A stretch of 64,000 nucleotides of DNA, taken from NCBI GenBank assembly GCA_002102555.1, contig MCFL01000014.1, forward strand, positions 62,001 to 126,000, read 5' to 3'. The notes below the pieces were generated by a model. The model ran no database searches. It was not told the origin of the DNA and was given only the letters and a program-made list of their open reading frames with translations. Source of the DNA: Catenaria anguillulae PL171 (lineage: Eukaryota; Blastocladiomycota; Blastocladiomycetes; Blastocladiales; Catenariaceae). The position numbers and the translations under genes are program-made. This document shows, in pieces, positions 33,544-44,724 of this stretch (position 1 is its first letter; each line of letters opens with the position of its first letter).

Positions 33544-36099
33544 ATGGATCCAGTGTCGCCCTCTCAAGACTCTGCCGCCGCCGCTTGGCTACTGCTGCCA
33601 CACGAACTTCTCTTGGCAACGCTCGCCCTCACGCGTCCGTCGCCCAATGTGCCGGCATCTTGTAGACTCGTCGCCACGGCCTTGCGCCTCGATGGCGGTG
33701 GTGATCCAACGCTTTCCGCTCATGGCGGATCATGTCATCTTCCACCATTCCTCACCACGTCTAGACTCGTTGGCCGAGGCCGAGCGGCACATCAATTTCA
33801 AAGCTCGCGTGGGCAACAGCTCCAGTCGCGACTCGGGTTGTTCCTCAAGTCACGCTTACCTGCCTTGGATCTTATCAAGTGTACATGTGAAGCGATGGTA
33901 ACGACGACTACGACGGGGCGCACAATTGTCAGTATGGAAAACACCCACAAGTGGCGCCACGTGTCCCACTCAACGATCCGGTCATCAATCAGGATCTGGT
34001 CAATTATCTGTTTGCGGCCAAAACTGGTCCCTTTGCTCGCCATCCCGTGTTGACTTCGGCTCAAATCCAGCAGCAATTCGAATCCTTCTGGACCGCAGAC
34101 GATCAGGCATCTGATTCGCAGCAATTTCAGTTCGCTGTCAATCACCCCTCGCATCGCCACTGGCAGCTGCTTCCGGATGCAATCCACTTCTCATGTTCTT
34201 TCTCCATTCTGGTAACCAAGTGCTCTTCCGCCACACGCTGTCGCTTCTCCATCAACGCCAACCATGGCTCGCCACGACCTCGGCTTCCGGTCTTTCACTG
34301 GTCTGCACTCGCACTCGACAACCGCTCGCAAGTCCGCCATCTCTTTCGCGAACTGATGGCGGATGACCCAAACGCACGTGTGTCATTCCGCAATTTTCTC
34401 GCTACCTTTGCGCCTCGACTGGTCCACGGCGTGCTTTGACGCCGCCAATGAGATTTTGCACGTTGATCCCGCTGAGTTTGTCGATTGGATATGCTGTGAC
34501 ATTGGGATCATGTCGTGCGTTTTTGCATTGGGTCGCGCAGTTCTGGATCCCGACCGCTACTTTGCTCTTCTTGCACGATTTGAGACTCTTGGAGTGGATT
34601 TTGATGATTTGTTTCCCGTGGCAGCGAACGCGGGCACCTGGACCATCTTTCTCGAGCTGTTCAATAAGTACGATCGTCCGCTTGTGCAAGAGGGAGAGCA
34701 GCACGAGCTCACGCGGCACATTTTGGGCAAGAGAATTGCCGAGTTGGCTTGGGCAAGTGCGAGGGCGGCGTCGAGGATGACTTGGGTGAAGTGATCCAGT
34801 TTGGATTCGAGAATGATTTGATGAGCACTGAAGCCAGGGGTATCTTGTACTTGCAAGCGCTCAAGGATGCCAGTGGTCAGTATGGAGAAGAGTGGGTCGA
34901 TTTGATCACCGAATACACGGAGGAGCACGAATGGCAATATGTGTTTCTCTATGGAACGTGTATTGACACACATCTCCGTGCCAAAGTCGCCGGCTCACTT
35001 GCGCCTGACAATCATGTGCAAACATCCAGCCATCCTCTCCGAACTCTCGCCCATGTCCACCCCACTCGACAACTCGTCAATCCACACGCAAGAGTACACC
35101 CCCAACGCACAACGTCTCGCCAAACTCTTGGACCACCTCAATACGCGCCACGCTATCACTCCCGTCGAATTCTTTATTCGGTTCGCCAGGTCGTGGGACT
35201 GGAACCAGGTCAAGTCGTTCATCCACGCTCAACTGAACTCTTGTTGCTCCGCTTGACCTTGTCGCGTGCGCCTGCCAAGTTGCCGAATGGCTCAACTGGT
35301 CCATGCCTGACAAGCCCACGGCCTTGCGTCAAATGAAGGTCTTGGCTCACTTGCTTGACATGGCCATTGCACAGGATGCCGCTGTTACCAAGACTCGCTT
35401 GGCGCAAGTTAATCGAACTCGGTTGACCGTGATGGTGGCGGCCTGCGCATGTCATCTGGGCATGCATGCTCGATCCAAGTCGTCCAACGCGCAGCAGGAT
35501 GATGCGGCGCCAATACCGTCGGCTGCGACGCGAGCCGTGTTGATTGATACTTGGGTGGATATGACCAGTTCTGGTGCAGTGGGGTGGCATGTCAAGATCT
35601 AGCCTATGGGACACATCGGTACTTGCCAGCGCACCTTCAAGAGCACACGTGTGCGCTTGTGCGCCGTGCAGCGGCAGAGGCCGAGGTGGTTGCTGATGAG
35701 CCTGTGGAAGGTGATCCATCGGAGCTTGCGCGGCGCATTGCGCAAGGCGAAACGGATCTCGGGCGTGCGCTGGCACTCTACATTGCGTTTGACAAAGAGT
35801 ACGTCGCCGAGCAGCTACGTTGGAGCGGCAGTACGCCGCTGTGGGTGTGGCGCCAGTTTACGGCGGAACACTCGGAATACAGGATTCACTATCCGAAGAC
35901 AGTAACTGATGCGCTGCGGCATGGCGCAAGGGTTGGGACCACCGAAGATGTGCAAGCCATTGTGCGGCATGTGCCGTTGGAGTGGTGGGCCGGGTCGCGT
36001 GAGTGGCTCTCCATGCTGCGCGACTTTGTGGAGAGGAAGCCGGGTTCGGACTTGAGGGAGGTGATCGCCACGGAACGCCCCAGTGGTGGGAGGTGCTGA
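33544..36099 (+). CDS. Family member B: F-box-like paralogous protein
   Basis: The start MDPVSPSQD precedes an F-box-like helix set (LLLPHELLLATLALTRP, VPASCRLVATALRLDG). Conserved blocks of the family follow: SRLGLFLKSRLPALDL, DPVINQDLVNYLFAAKTGPF, HPSHRHWQLLPDAIH, FHWSALALDNRSQVRHLF, ILHVDPAEFVDWICCD, RFETLGVDFDDLFPVAA, FNKYDRPLVQ, FGFENDLMSTEARGILYLQA, and the C-terminal block IAQGETDLGRALALYIAFDK, WVWRQFTAEHSEYRIHYPK and VPLEWWAGSREWLSML. The frame changes at about 33715, 33815, 34195, 34420, 34790, 35000, 35260 and 35600. Some of these fit the conserved phase-1 intron (before AILSELS) or base loss, but the total is high, so B may be decaying. Function unknown; an F-box would suggest a substrate receptor of an SCF ubiquitin ligase. 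Confidence 0.6.
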
Positions 36100-36367
36100 G
36101 CACCTTGGAGTCGGGGCATTGAGCTAACCTGTCGCCTCTTACGGTGTGGTGTCGAAGTGCTCCTTGATGGCCGTGGCAAATGCATGACAAGCACACAAAA
36201 AAAGATTTGGATCCTGCCCAGAAACGACGTTTGTACACGAATAGCGAGGGCAATGACTTGGCCATCGCCAACAGGATTCCATGTATACACATATCATGCG
36301 GCATTGTGCGACTTGTTTTCGCAACAACTATTTCATATTCAGACAGCTCATGCATTCCTCATGCACC

Positions 36368-39078
36368 ATGGATCCAAGGTCCCGCTCTGGTACCGTGACC
36401 GCGGCGTTGCTATTGCCGCCGGAACTCGTCTTGGCCACGCTCGCGTTGACGCATCCGACCGCCAACGTGCCTGCCACTTGCCGCCTCATTGCGACGGCAT
36501 TTCGTTCGGGCGACCCGACACGGCTCGAGCGCTCATGGCACAACACCATCATCTTTCACCTAGAAGGAGACTTGAAACGCGCCGTCGACTACGAGGACAC
36601 CATCAACGAATGGTTCGAGGGTGCCCAGCAGATCCGCTCTCGGCTCGCCGTCTTTCTCAAATCGAGGCTTCCGCTGCAAAAGCTGCCAGTCTCGGGCGAG
36701 GGTGACGGCCCCGACACAGCTCTTCATTTCTTGGGCCCGTATGCTGGCTGCTTGGCCCCCGATACACCACACAACGATGCCTTCATCCACCAGGGGCTCG
36801 TTGACTATCTCTTCTCCAAGTGTGGTCCATTTTCCCGTCAATCAGCGTTGCAATCAGACCAAATTCATGCCATTCTGCAGTCGTTCTGGTCAACAAAGTC
36901 ACCCACCCATACCGCAAACCAAGACGACGACGAAGAAGCCGACGAGCTCAATCAATTGCATTTGAGTATCGCATCCATCATCCTTCCCACCGCTACTGGC
37001 AACTGATCCCGGACGCAATCCAGCTCGCCATCTACTTTCTCCGCGCCGGCGACGCTGCTCTCTTCCATCACACACTTACCCACCTGCACCGCGCCGTTCC
37101 TTCGCTCGCCACGACAATGGCCCCACTCTTTCATTGGGTCGCTCTCGATCTCGATAACCGTCAAGATACCCGCCAAGCGTTTGACAGCGCCTACTACGAC
37201 GAACCGCATGTGCTCGTGTCATTCCCTCTGTTTCTCGCGACGCTGTGTGCATTTGATATGAGTACCCCATGTATTGATGCAGTTGTTCAAGTGTACAACC
37301 TCGACCTCCACAACGTCGCGACTTGGTTGAGTGCCGACTGGATCATGGACTGCATGCTCGATACATTACCCAATGTGTCGACTCCGGCACGTGCTATTGA
37401 TTTCCTTGCTTGGCTGACCCAGCGTGGAGTGTCGCTCGATTTCGCGTTCCCATTGGCGCCGGGCCAAGTCATGGCCCTTGTTTTGTGCTTGTTTCGCGAG
37501 TACGATCAGCCATTGTTGGACCAGATTGAGGACATGGACCGGCGGTCATTATTGGGCTTGTCCATTTTCAAATTCGCGATGCAGTCACGCAAGGCTGGTG
37601 GCGAGGAGATACGTAATGAGGTAGATGAGGTCGTCCGAATTGCATTTGGAAGCAGGTTGATGGATGCCAAGGCCAGGGGCGAGTTGTATTTCCTAGGTTT
37701 TTACTTGCGGGATGCACGCGAGTGGCAAGAGGTTGTTGAAAGCAACACAGTGGGCGAAGATGATTGGATGTCAGTCTTGCATCATGGTACGTTTCGATCA
37801 ACCTGCATCGTCAAACATGGTCTTCCTTTGTAACTGTCGGTTTCTTGGTTTTGCACAGCAATCCAGCGCGCTCTGGCTTCATTCTTGCGGCCCTCCGCCA
37901 CTGGTCACAACGCTACTCGCTCAGCACTCTCGCGCCTGCTCAACCAACTCGACATCATCAACAGCGTCACTCCAACAGCATACTTTACTCGTTACGGCCA
38001 CGAGTGGACCTGGGCGGACGCTCACCGCCTATTTGACGACAAACTCGTGCTCAACGCGCCATGGGACTTGATCGCTTGTGCGAGCCAAGTCGCCGAATGG
38101 ATCTCCTCGCCGTCTGTTGGCCCAACGTGCCTGTCGCTTCTGGATCGCGTTGAGGTGCTATGTCGGATCCTTGATCTTGCGGTGCATACGGATGATGTGG
38201 AAGCTGTGAAGGGTCGGCTTGCTGCGCAGTCTATTGACAAATTGGCCGTCATGGTCGTTGGATGCGCTTGTCAGTTGGGGATCGGCCAACGCTCGTTATC
38301 CGAAAGGGAATGCGTGGATGGTGGTTGCGACTCCCTGGCGCCGTTGCCCAGGACGCGCATGCTTGTCATGGATGTGTGGTCGGACGTGGCTGGTCGTCAC
38401 TCTGCCTCATCGCATTCATCCCGAGTACCCACTCATCTTTCGCGCGCAGCAGCAAGTCTGGTGCATCAAGCCGCGAGCGAAAAAGAGTCCATTGCAGGCG
38501 AATCGACGGCTGCCGACCCGCCATCTGATCTCGCTCTGCGAATTGCTCGCGGCGACACCAACCTTGGTCACGCGCTGGCCATTCTGATCGAATTCGACCC
38601 GGATTTTGTTGTCGAGAACATGGTTTGGACGGACGAGACGCCGTTTTGGCTGTGGCAAAAGTTTCGCACCCATCCAGATCGGCCAAGATTACCATGCCAA
38701 TCGGTGTGACAGGATGCTTGAGTGAAGTAATGTCGTTGTCATAGAAGGCAGATGGGTAGCGCAGTCGTGATTCTCGTTTGTTGAGTAGTGAATGATAACA
38801 CGCATGTATATACCCGCCCCTGACACAGAAACTGAGGCCGAATCCCAGTGCCCGTTCCCATGGCCGTGTCAGCTTTCTTTCCATATCGCAGACAACACGA
38901 TGGGCTGTATGGCTCACTCGGGCGATTTGGGAGACGAACTCCATGCTGTGGGAGTTTTTTGGCGAGCAAGACGGATCGCGTTTGAGGACGGTGATTGCCA
39001 AAGAGCATCCGGGTTGGCGGGAGACGCTGAAAGATTTGGAAAGTGCAGAAACGGACGATAGGTACCAACAGAAGTGAC
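36368..39078 (+). CDS. Family member C: F-box-like paralogous protein (best copy)
   Basis: From the ATG at 36368 (MDPRSRSGTVTAALLLPPEL) the F-box-like segment LLLPPELVLATLALTHPTAN and CRLIATAFRSGDPTRLE leads into the family blocks: QIRSRLAVFLKSRLPLQK, HQGLVDYLFSKCGPF, IHHPSHRYWQLIPDAIQLAI, FHWVALDLDNRQDTRQAF, VVQVYNLDLHNVATWLSADW, FLAWLTQRGVSLDFAFPL and VVRIAFGSRLMDAKARGELY. A phase-1 intron at 37787-37858 (72 nt) follows. Beyond it come IQRALASFLR, ITPTAYFTRYGHEW-like repeats, WDLIACASQVAEWI, IARGDTNLGHALAILIEFD and TPFWLWQKFRTH. One base is missing near 36960 (QLH|FEYRIHHPSH). The frame stops at 38709, but a matching end (MLWEFFGEQDGSRLR, GWRETLKDLESAE) lies in frame-compatible sequence to about 39076, so a last intron or an indel is likely. 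Tandem with B. Function unknown. Confidence 0.65.
37787..37858 (+). other. Intron conserved between family members C and E
   Basis: GTACGT donor and TTGCACAG acceptor, 72 nt, phase 1 after ...VLHH-G. Member E has an intron (63505-63566, 62 nt) of the same phase at the same place in the protein, just before IQRAL / LRYEL. Shared position and phase support common descent of the copies by DNA-level duplication rather than retroposition. Confidence 0.75.
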
Positions 39079-39205
39079 ACCGGCGCGGCATGATTTGTGT
39101 CGGCAGAGGAGGAGGCAGCTTGGCTTCACTCTCGCGTCGGCGGAAAAGTGCACGTCAATCTGCTCGGATCATGAATTAAATACTTTCAGATTCACAATCA
39201 CATTC

Positions 39206-41480
39206 ATGATCATGAAGCCGAAAACAGCAGTCACTACCCGCATTACCCGCTCCAGGGCCAAGGCCAGTGCCTCTCCCGCGACCGACCATGCCCCCGACGC
39301 GCAGCCGCCCTCTATTGCCAACGAGCCGGCCATGGCCAGTCCCAATCTTCTGCCGAGTCCTGGTCACCGTCGTCGCCCGACAACAGCCACTCCTCGCGCA
39401 GCGGCGGTAACCAAGTCGAATGTCAATACCGTGGTATCCCGTCGCACCCGTCGCGGCGGATCCGACGCTCAAGACGCTACTAAGCCTGGCCTCAACCATG
39501 AAGGCTCGAGCGACGACCTCACTGATCTGTCGGAGCTGTCCGACTCTGACGGCGAAACAACCAACCATGATCTCTCGTCAACCATCGGTAACGTACCTCA
39601 CACCGATGGAGGCATCAGCGACACGCTCCCTCCGCTTCCGGACCCTGCACGCCAAACCATGCGCAGGCGCCCGTCCACCGCTGCCGTAACTCCCAACGTG
39701 ACGGCCACATCGATCTCTTCCAAACCGCCGCTTCCAGATACCACAGTTCAACCCACACCTCAAGAACCCAAAGACGTGGGTAGCACAAGCATTGTCGAAG
39801 ACGCCGACATGGATATCACCAGCAGCGTCGATTCTTCCGTTGTGCTTGATGTGGACGACACCATGGTTGCGCTGGCTGCCGCTGCTACTTCTCCGATCAA
39901 GGACGATCCCGCGCCGGTCATGGAAGTTAGTTATGCCGTTGCGGATACTTCAGCGGAAGCAGCGCACGCTGAACCGCCTGCGAGGCCGCGAAACGCCCAA
40001 CGACGCGGGCAACTCGGTTATCGGCCAAGCCTACTACCTCGTCTTCCGCAACCGATTTACCTGTGCAGGCTGACACGTCAACTGCGCGCCCTTCGCGCCG
40101 TGGCAAAAAAGCGACGACTGCCAGCAACATGGACATTATCCAACCAACGCCGATCCCTCATCCTCATCCTCGACTGCTCCCGCCCCGTCTCCGACAACCC
40201 CGACCCACCTCCCACCAAGAAACTCAAGGCCAAGTCCCAAGGTCCGGGCCGCCTGCCCACCATCATCTCAACGCAATCCACGCCTGTTCCCCTGGCCAAC
40301 TTGAAACAGCTAACCTCGAAAAAGCGCCTCCCACACATCCAATCGCTTCTCAAGCACTCTGATCCGGAATGGATCGCGACCGCGCAAGACTCGCCCATTG
40401 CCCTGCTCGACTCGCTCGACTGGATCATCAACGACGACGCGTGGCGTGCCCTGTCGCCCAAAGCTCGCCAGCGACTACTCAGTAGGCTGCCGGCGTGCGA
40501 CAAGACGCCCGACGGACAAGATTTGGTCCCCGGGTTTTGGTCTTCGCCTGCCGTTGTGCATCAAGCGGTGGTGTATCCGGATTATGTGCGTGCAGGCATG
40601 GTTGTCCCGATCTTGGCCGATTCCGTCAATGTCGAGCCCAGGGAGGAAATGGCCAGTGACACTGCCGAAGCGGCGCTAGTGGATGCAGATGGTGACTCGT
40701 CCATGCCCGACGGCGACACATCTCACGCCACAACCGCGCCGGCTCCCGCGCTCCCGAAACCCATCTCGGAGCTGCGCATCATGAAGGCCCTGACAGGCGA
40801 CCTGGACCCAAGCTCGCTGCCTATCACCGACACGGATCGCGAGTGGCTGCTGGCCCTGGTGGGCGACGAGACGGGTGACGACGATGCGTGGAAAGACGAG
40901 AATTTCGAGCGCTTCTGGGGCGACCTGGACGAGTCGCTGATGCGCGCTAACCGGTCGCGTGCGGGCGAGTCGACCAATGTCACGCTCAAGCACTTATTTG
41001 CCGTGGGCATGTTGAAGGTGGGCGATGTCATTTGGTATCGCAGGAAGTGGATGACGCCGCAGCCCGTGGCCGTCGAGCTGGATTTAAAGGTATGGCGGAA
41101 ACCAATACGACTCTCTGTCATATTTTCGACTAAACCGATGCTGAACTATGCCGGGATAGGTGACTAAATTCCAAGCAAGCTCCGGGTTTTGTACAACGGT
41201 AGTCTTGCGCGACTCGTACAAGCACTTGAGTGATGCCACGAACCGTGCCAAGCCGACATCGGACATGGGCCTGCCCAGCAAGGCCAACGAGGAACTGGTG
41301 TGGAAGGCACCCAACCAGCTCGAGGCAACCATTTGGAGCGCGGTGGCTCCCGGGCACAAGCGACCCAATGGGAATGCATGGCGTGACATGCGCCGGCTAA
41401 GGGAGGACGAGGATGAGGACGAGCAAGGGGTCTGGTTGTTTAAGCTGAGGCACGATTACCTGGATGAGCATCAGGAGTGA
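39206..41480 (+). CDS. ASXH/DEUBAD-domain chromatin protein
   Basis: Two exons (39206-41089 and 41160-41480, intron 70 nt, phase 0) give 734 residues. The first 400 residues are Ser/Thr/Pro/Asp-rich with basic patches (TRITRSRAKA, SRRTRRGGSD), and a compensated frame shift around 40000-40190 seems present. The DEUBAD/ASX homology domain lies near residues 400-480: LPHIQSLLKHSDP, PIALLDSLDWIINDDAWRAL, SPKARQRLLSRLPACD, then LVPGFWSSPAVVHQAV. This is the order seen in Asx/ASXL and fungal ASXH proteins, where the domain binds and activates BAP1/UCH37-type deubiquitinases. The C-terminus has TLKHLFAVGMLKVGDVIWYR followed by a beta-rich stretch, resembling a RAMA domain. The gene is convergent with a UCH deubiquitinase gene 288 bp away. 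Confidence 0.75.
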
Positions 41481-41768
41481 GCAGGAATTCGGATTTTCGA
41501 TGTCTGGGATAAATGGGAGCGCGTGTACTGGGTGTTGTGTCGTTGGCATTGGCGTGATTGGCGCAGTCTTGTGTGTATGTGTGATTCATCTACACATTTC
41601 CATGATCTGGGAATTGATCCGTCCTTTGTGTAATCGGATCTCGAGTGAGCCCGGTGCAAAGAGAAAAACATTACACCCACACATGTGTAAACCAACTGGG
41701 TATGAATACAACGAATGTCACACATAGAACCCAACGCTTTGCCATGACTACTGTGACTACCACCTCGC

Positions 41769-43070
41769 CTACTTGGTCTTGTCCTCGGCGGCCTGGAACC
41801 CTTCCTCGATCGCGCGTGCCACCACATCACTACGTTCACGCTCGGCCGCCACTTCCGCAAGGAAATCATGATAAAACGGCAAATAGTTAAAGTTTGCTCG
41901 GATCCGCTCGCCCTCATACTGTGCACGCAACTCCTTCTCGTGCCTCAACTCCCGAGCCGCGGCCTCTGCCTCTGCCTCTGCCCCTGCCTCTGCCGCCGCC
42001 GCCGTTTTCGTTAACTTGGGCACCGGATCGGGCACAATGGCCAGCAGGTTCAAGTCGGGAGGATTGTCCAAATCGATCCTGCTTGCAATCAACTCGAGCG
42101 CAACATTGTACCAAGGCTTGGTGTCGGCCGGCGGGAGCGTGCCAAGATCCGTTGGGTCGGCTCGCAGCCCGTCAAGCTCCCACAGGCGGCCGTGGAACGG
42201 GATCAGGGCGACAAAGTGGAAGGCCGAGTCGAGCATTTGCGTGATGGTATCTGCGGCGGCCGCGGCATCGCCGTCCGTGTCGGCCGCCTTTTTGCGCTTC
42301 GAGCGCGCCGTCGTCGAGGGCTCGGGTTCCGCAACAGTAACGGGTTCGTCGGCAAAATCCATCGAGGCCGGTAAGCTACAAGCAGATTCGACGGTCAGTT
42401 CACCATCGCGGCTCAACAGTCATTCCAAGAGCCTTGTAGTACGCACTTTCCAAAGCCATTATGCACACGCCGCAAAAACATGTCGTTGGACAAGCACAAC
42501 CCCCTGACCGAGGGCTGCAGCGGCTCGACAAAGTCCAAATGCCGTGACAGCTCCGGGCCCAAGTCAAACCCGGGGCACTGCGGGCCGGTCGGGTCGCGGT
42601 TCACGTTCATGATCACATGCATCAGGGCAATGGTCCCACACGCATTTGCAATGACTTGGTTGCAAAAGAACATGGAATTTGCGCCTTCAGGTTGGGCCGC
42701 GGCGGTATCGCGCAACGCACCCGAGCGGGATTTGGACTTTGCGTAATCGTTGAAGGGAAGGCACAGAATAAGGCCGACAGGTTCGCTGATTAGGACATTC
42801 AACGATAGGCCAGAGGTCAACCAACAGCCGCCACCCAACCAACGTGAATCATTTGTATGACGCACTTTTCGGAAGATATGGAGCCTTCAAAGAGCGAAAA
42901 GACTTCGAGAACGGAGAGGCCCTTGACGCCGAGCTCGGCCATCAAGTAGAAGAAGATGGCTGTGAATGTATCATTAAGGTTGGGATCAGTGATGTGGGAC
43001 TCGGACAGACATCCGTGCTTGGTGACGCACCAGGGCCGGCTTCAATGGTGCGCCAGGACACGGGAGCCAT
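41769..43070 (-). CDS. UCH37/BAP1-type ubiquitin C-terminal hydrolase
   Basis: Four exons join cleanly (43070-43031, 42959-42866, 42785-42447, 42375-41769; introns 71, 80 and 71 nt) to 359 residues. The catalytic set is complete: oxyanion Gln and nucleophile Cys in FFCNQVIANACGTIALMHV, His in SAFHFVALIPFHGRLWELDG, and Asp in the same stretch. N-terminal AELGVKGLSVLEVFSL and PVGLILCLPFNDY, and LCLSNDMFLRRVHNGFG, are typical UCHL5 segments. The C-terminus is an Ala/Glu coiled region followed by a ULD-like end (FNYLPFYHDFLAEVAAERE), as in UCHL5/BAP1. Such enzymes are switched on by DEUBAD proteins: RPN13 at the proteasome, ASX/ASXL on chromatin. With an ASXH gene next door either role is possible. 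Length and ULD fit UCHL5 best. Confidence 0.92.
41949..42003 (-). repeat. Hexanucleotide repeat coding Ala-Glu repeats
   Basis: On the plus strand GCCTCT/GCCCCT hexamers repeat (gcctctgcctctgcccct). They code for an (Ala-Glu)n tract in the linker of the UCH deubiquitinase, between the catalytic and ULD parts. Confidence 0.7.
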
Positions 43071-43545
43071 TTGTGGGATACTGCAGGCAAGAAGGTCTTC
43101 TGTAGAGTGTCAGCATCCATGGGTCGGCATCCATGGATCAGCGTGAATGGGTCGATGCTGTGCGTCTCTGCCGATATTATGTATTAGAAGGCGTTGGCAA
43201 GTCCAGCGTGAACCCAAGTCAAAGTCAGATCGACACATCCTCCGATCCCACGCGTTCCTTGGACATTCTCGTAGTAAATTAAGAATGACCAGTAAACATA
43301 CGAACTATGTAGCCTTGTCACAATAAAGCAGGGGACGGCAAACGAAAGTATATACAGTCGGTCGCCAGAAATCAACAGCAAGGCGAAACAACATAAAAGA
43401 GTGTAATGTACATGTGGTGTTTGGAGGCGTCATGCGCACCTCAAGACGGAAAGGAGAGAGGAAGGTGGGGTAGGGAGATGAGAGCGAAAGCAACAACCAG
43501 AGGGTATAACATCGACATTCAGGATCACAGCTTGCAATGACCTCC
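43071..43545. other. Intergenic, upstream of UCH gene
   Basis: 475 bases between the UCH start and the cysteine dioxygenase stop. It includes A/T-richer sequence at 43270-43420 and short direct repeats of CATGGGTCGGCATCCATGGATC type around 43117-43145. No gene is supported. Confidence 0.4.
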
Positions 43546-44724
43546 TTACGGCCGCATGGACGCCATCCCAGATCCGCTCTCCCTTGCCGCAGCCGACGCC
43601 GCTGCACAAACGGTCGACGCAGCAGTGCTCATGGCCTTTGTCACAGCCGGGCGAAGAGGGCATCCGGCACCGAGGATCGGACCTTGGTCTTGCTGCTGCT
43701 GCTGTTGCTGCTTGTTTTCTTGCACACACGCGGGCAAGACGCGCTTGCCACCGACCGAGTAGTAGACGCATTGCGATGCCGGCCGCGCCAGGCCTGTGCG
43801 CTCGCAGTACGTATGGCAGAGCTCAATGGGCGGCGAGTACAAGTGCAACGAGATTGCCGGTTTTGCCGAGAGGTTGGAGACACGGTGCAAACCGAGCGAG
43901 TCTACCGAATCACGATTGGTTGGGACGCGTTAGCTCCATGTTCGGAATCGACATGCTTGTCAGTTGAGAAAGAAAGAAAAAGAAAGATGTGTACCATTGA
44001 TGTACACAACCTGATCCCGTCCCATGGTCGTTTCGCCCAACATCTTGAGTCCTTTATCATCGTGCATTTCCGTGACGCCCGGTACATGATCCGAAGGAGT
44101 TTGGCCGTCGGGGAACTCGTACCGAGTCTCGAGCAACTCGCCATCCAACAACTTCATGCAGCAGTGCGAGTTGGCATGGTCGTGGATCGGGCTGACGTGG
44201 CCTGGTCCCCAGCAAATCACAAGCAAGTTGAACTGGCCATTACCGTCATCGACAAGGTTGCGAGTGTACCGGTACGGGTCAAACAGGGCAAATTGCGACC
44301 AGTCTTGTGCGTTGGACGAGTAGTTGGACATGAGTTGAGTGATGCGAGAAATGTCGATGGCCGACGAGTCGAGGCCTGAATGGACGAATGGGAACAGACA
44401 TCAATTCGGATTCTTGTTAGGAATGTTTTTTTTTTGGCCTTTTTGGGGAGCCTGGGGAATCAGCATGCAGCACACGAGCGACCACGCACCATGAGGACCC
44501 ATCTCCTGCTTGATGTGGGCAATCAGATCGTTCATGTTCTTGGGCGTGGGAACTGCCGATGGGGTGGGTTGGGATGGACGAGGACGAGCAGGATACTCGG
44601 CTTGCGAGGCGGAGATGGCATCATGAAGCTTGTCGAGCGACAATTGGGAGCCAGCAGAGCGGAGCGGGTCCAGAGAGTCAACGGGACGGAGACAAGAGAA
44701 GGCAGTGGTGGTAGTGGCGGTCAT
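43546..44724 (-). CDS. CDO1: Cysteine dioxygenase
   Basis: Oxidises L-cysteine to cysteine sulfinate with O2 and Fe(II) (cupin fold). Three exons join exactly (44724-44490, 44375-43995, 43901-43546; introns 114 and 93 nt) to 323 residues. Iron ligands and crosslink residues are visible: HDHANSHC holds two His and the Cys of the Cys-Tyr cofactor, INDSLGLHRVSN holds the third His, and SLHLYSPP holds the Tyr. QFNLLVICWGPGHVSPIHDH is the usual cupin motif 1. The protein is longer than animal CDO (about 200 residues), with an N-terminal Ser/Thr leader and a C-terminal tail of about 80 residues containing a poly-Gln run (NKQQQQQQQDQ) and Ala-rich end. The gene controls sulfur amino acid breakdown. 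Confidence 0.95.

Noticed and set aside
33544-39078. Family B/C considered as a transposable element
   Set aside because: No transposase, reverse transcriptase, terminal repeats or target-site duplications were seen, and the members keep introns in the same place.
36368-39078. Ankyrin/TPR-type repeat protein interpretation of family C
   Set aside because: The helical blocks do not follow ankyrin (TPLH) or TPR spacing; I kept the neutral description.
43537-44379. 280-codon plus-strand ORF
   Set aside because: Antisense to cysteine dioxygenase, whose exons splice perfectly; no independent evidence.
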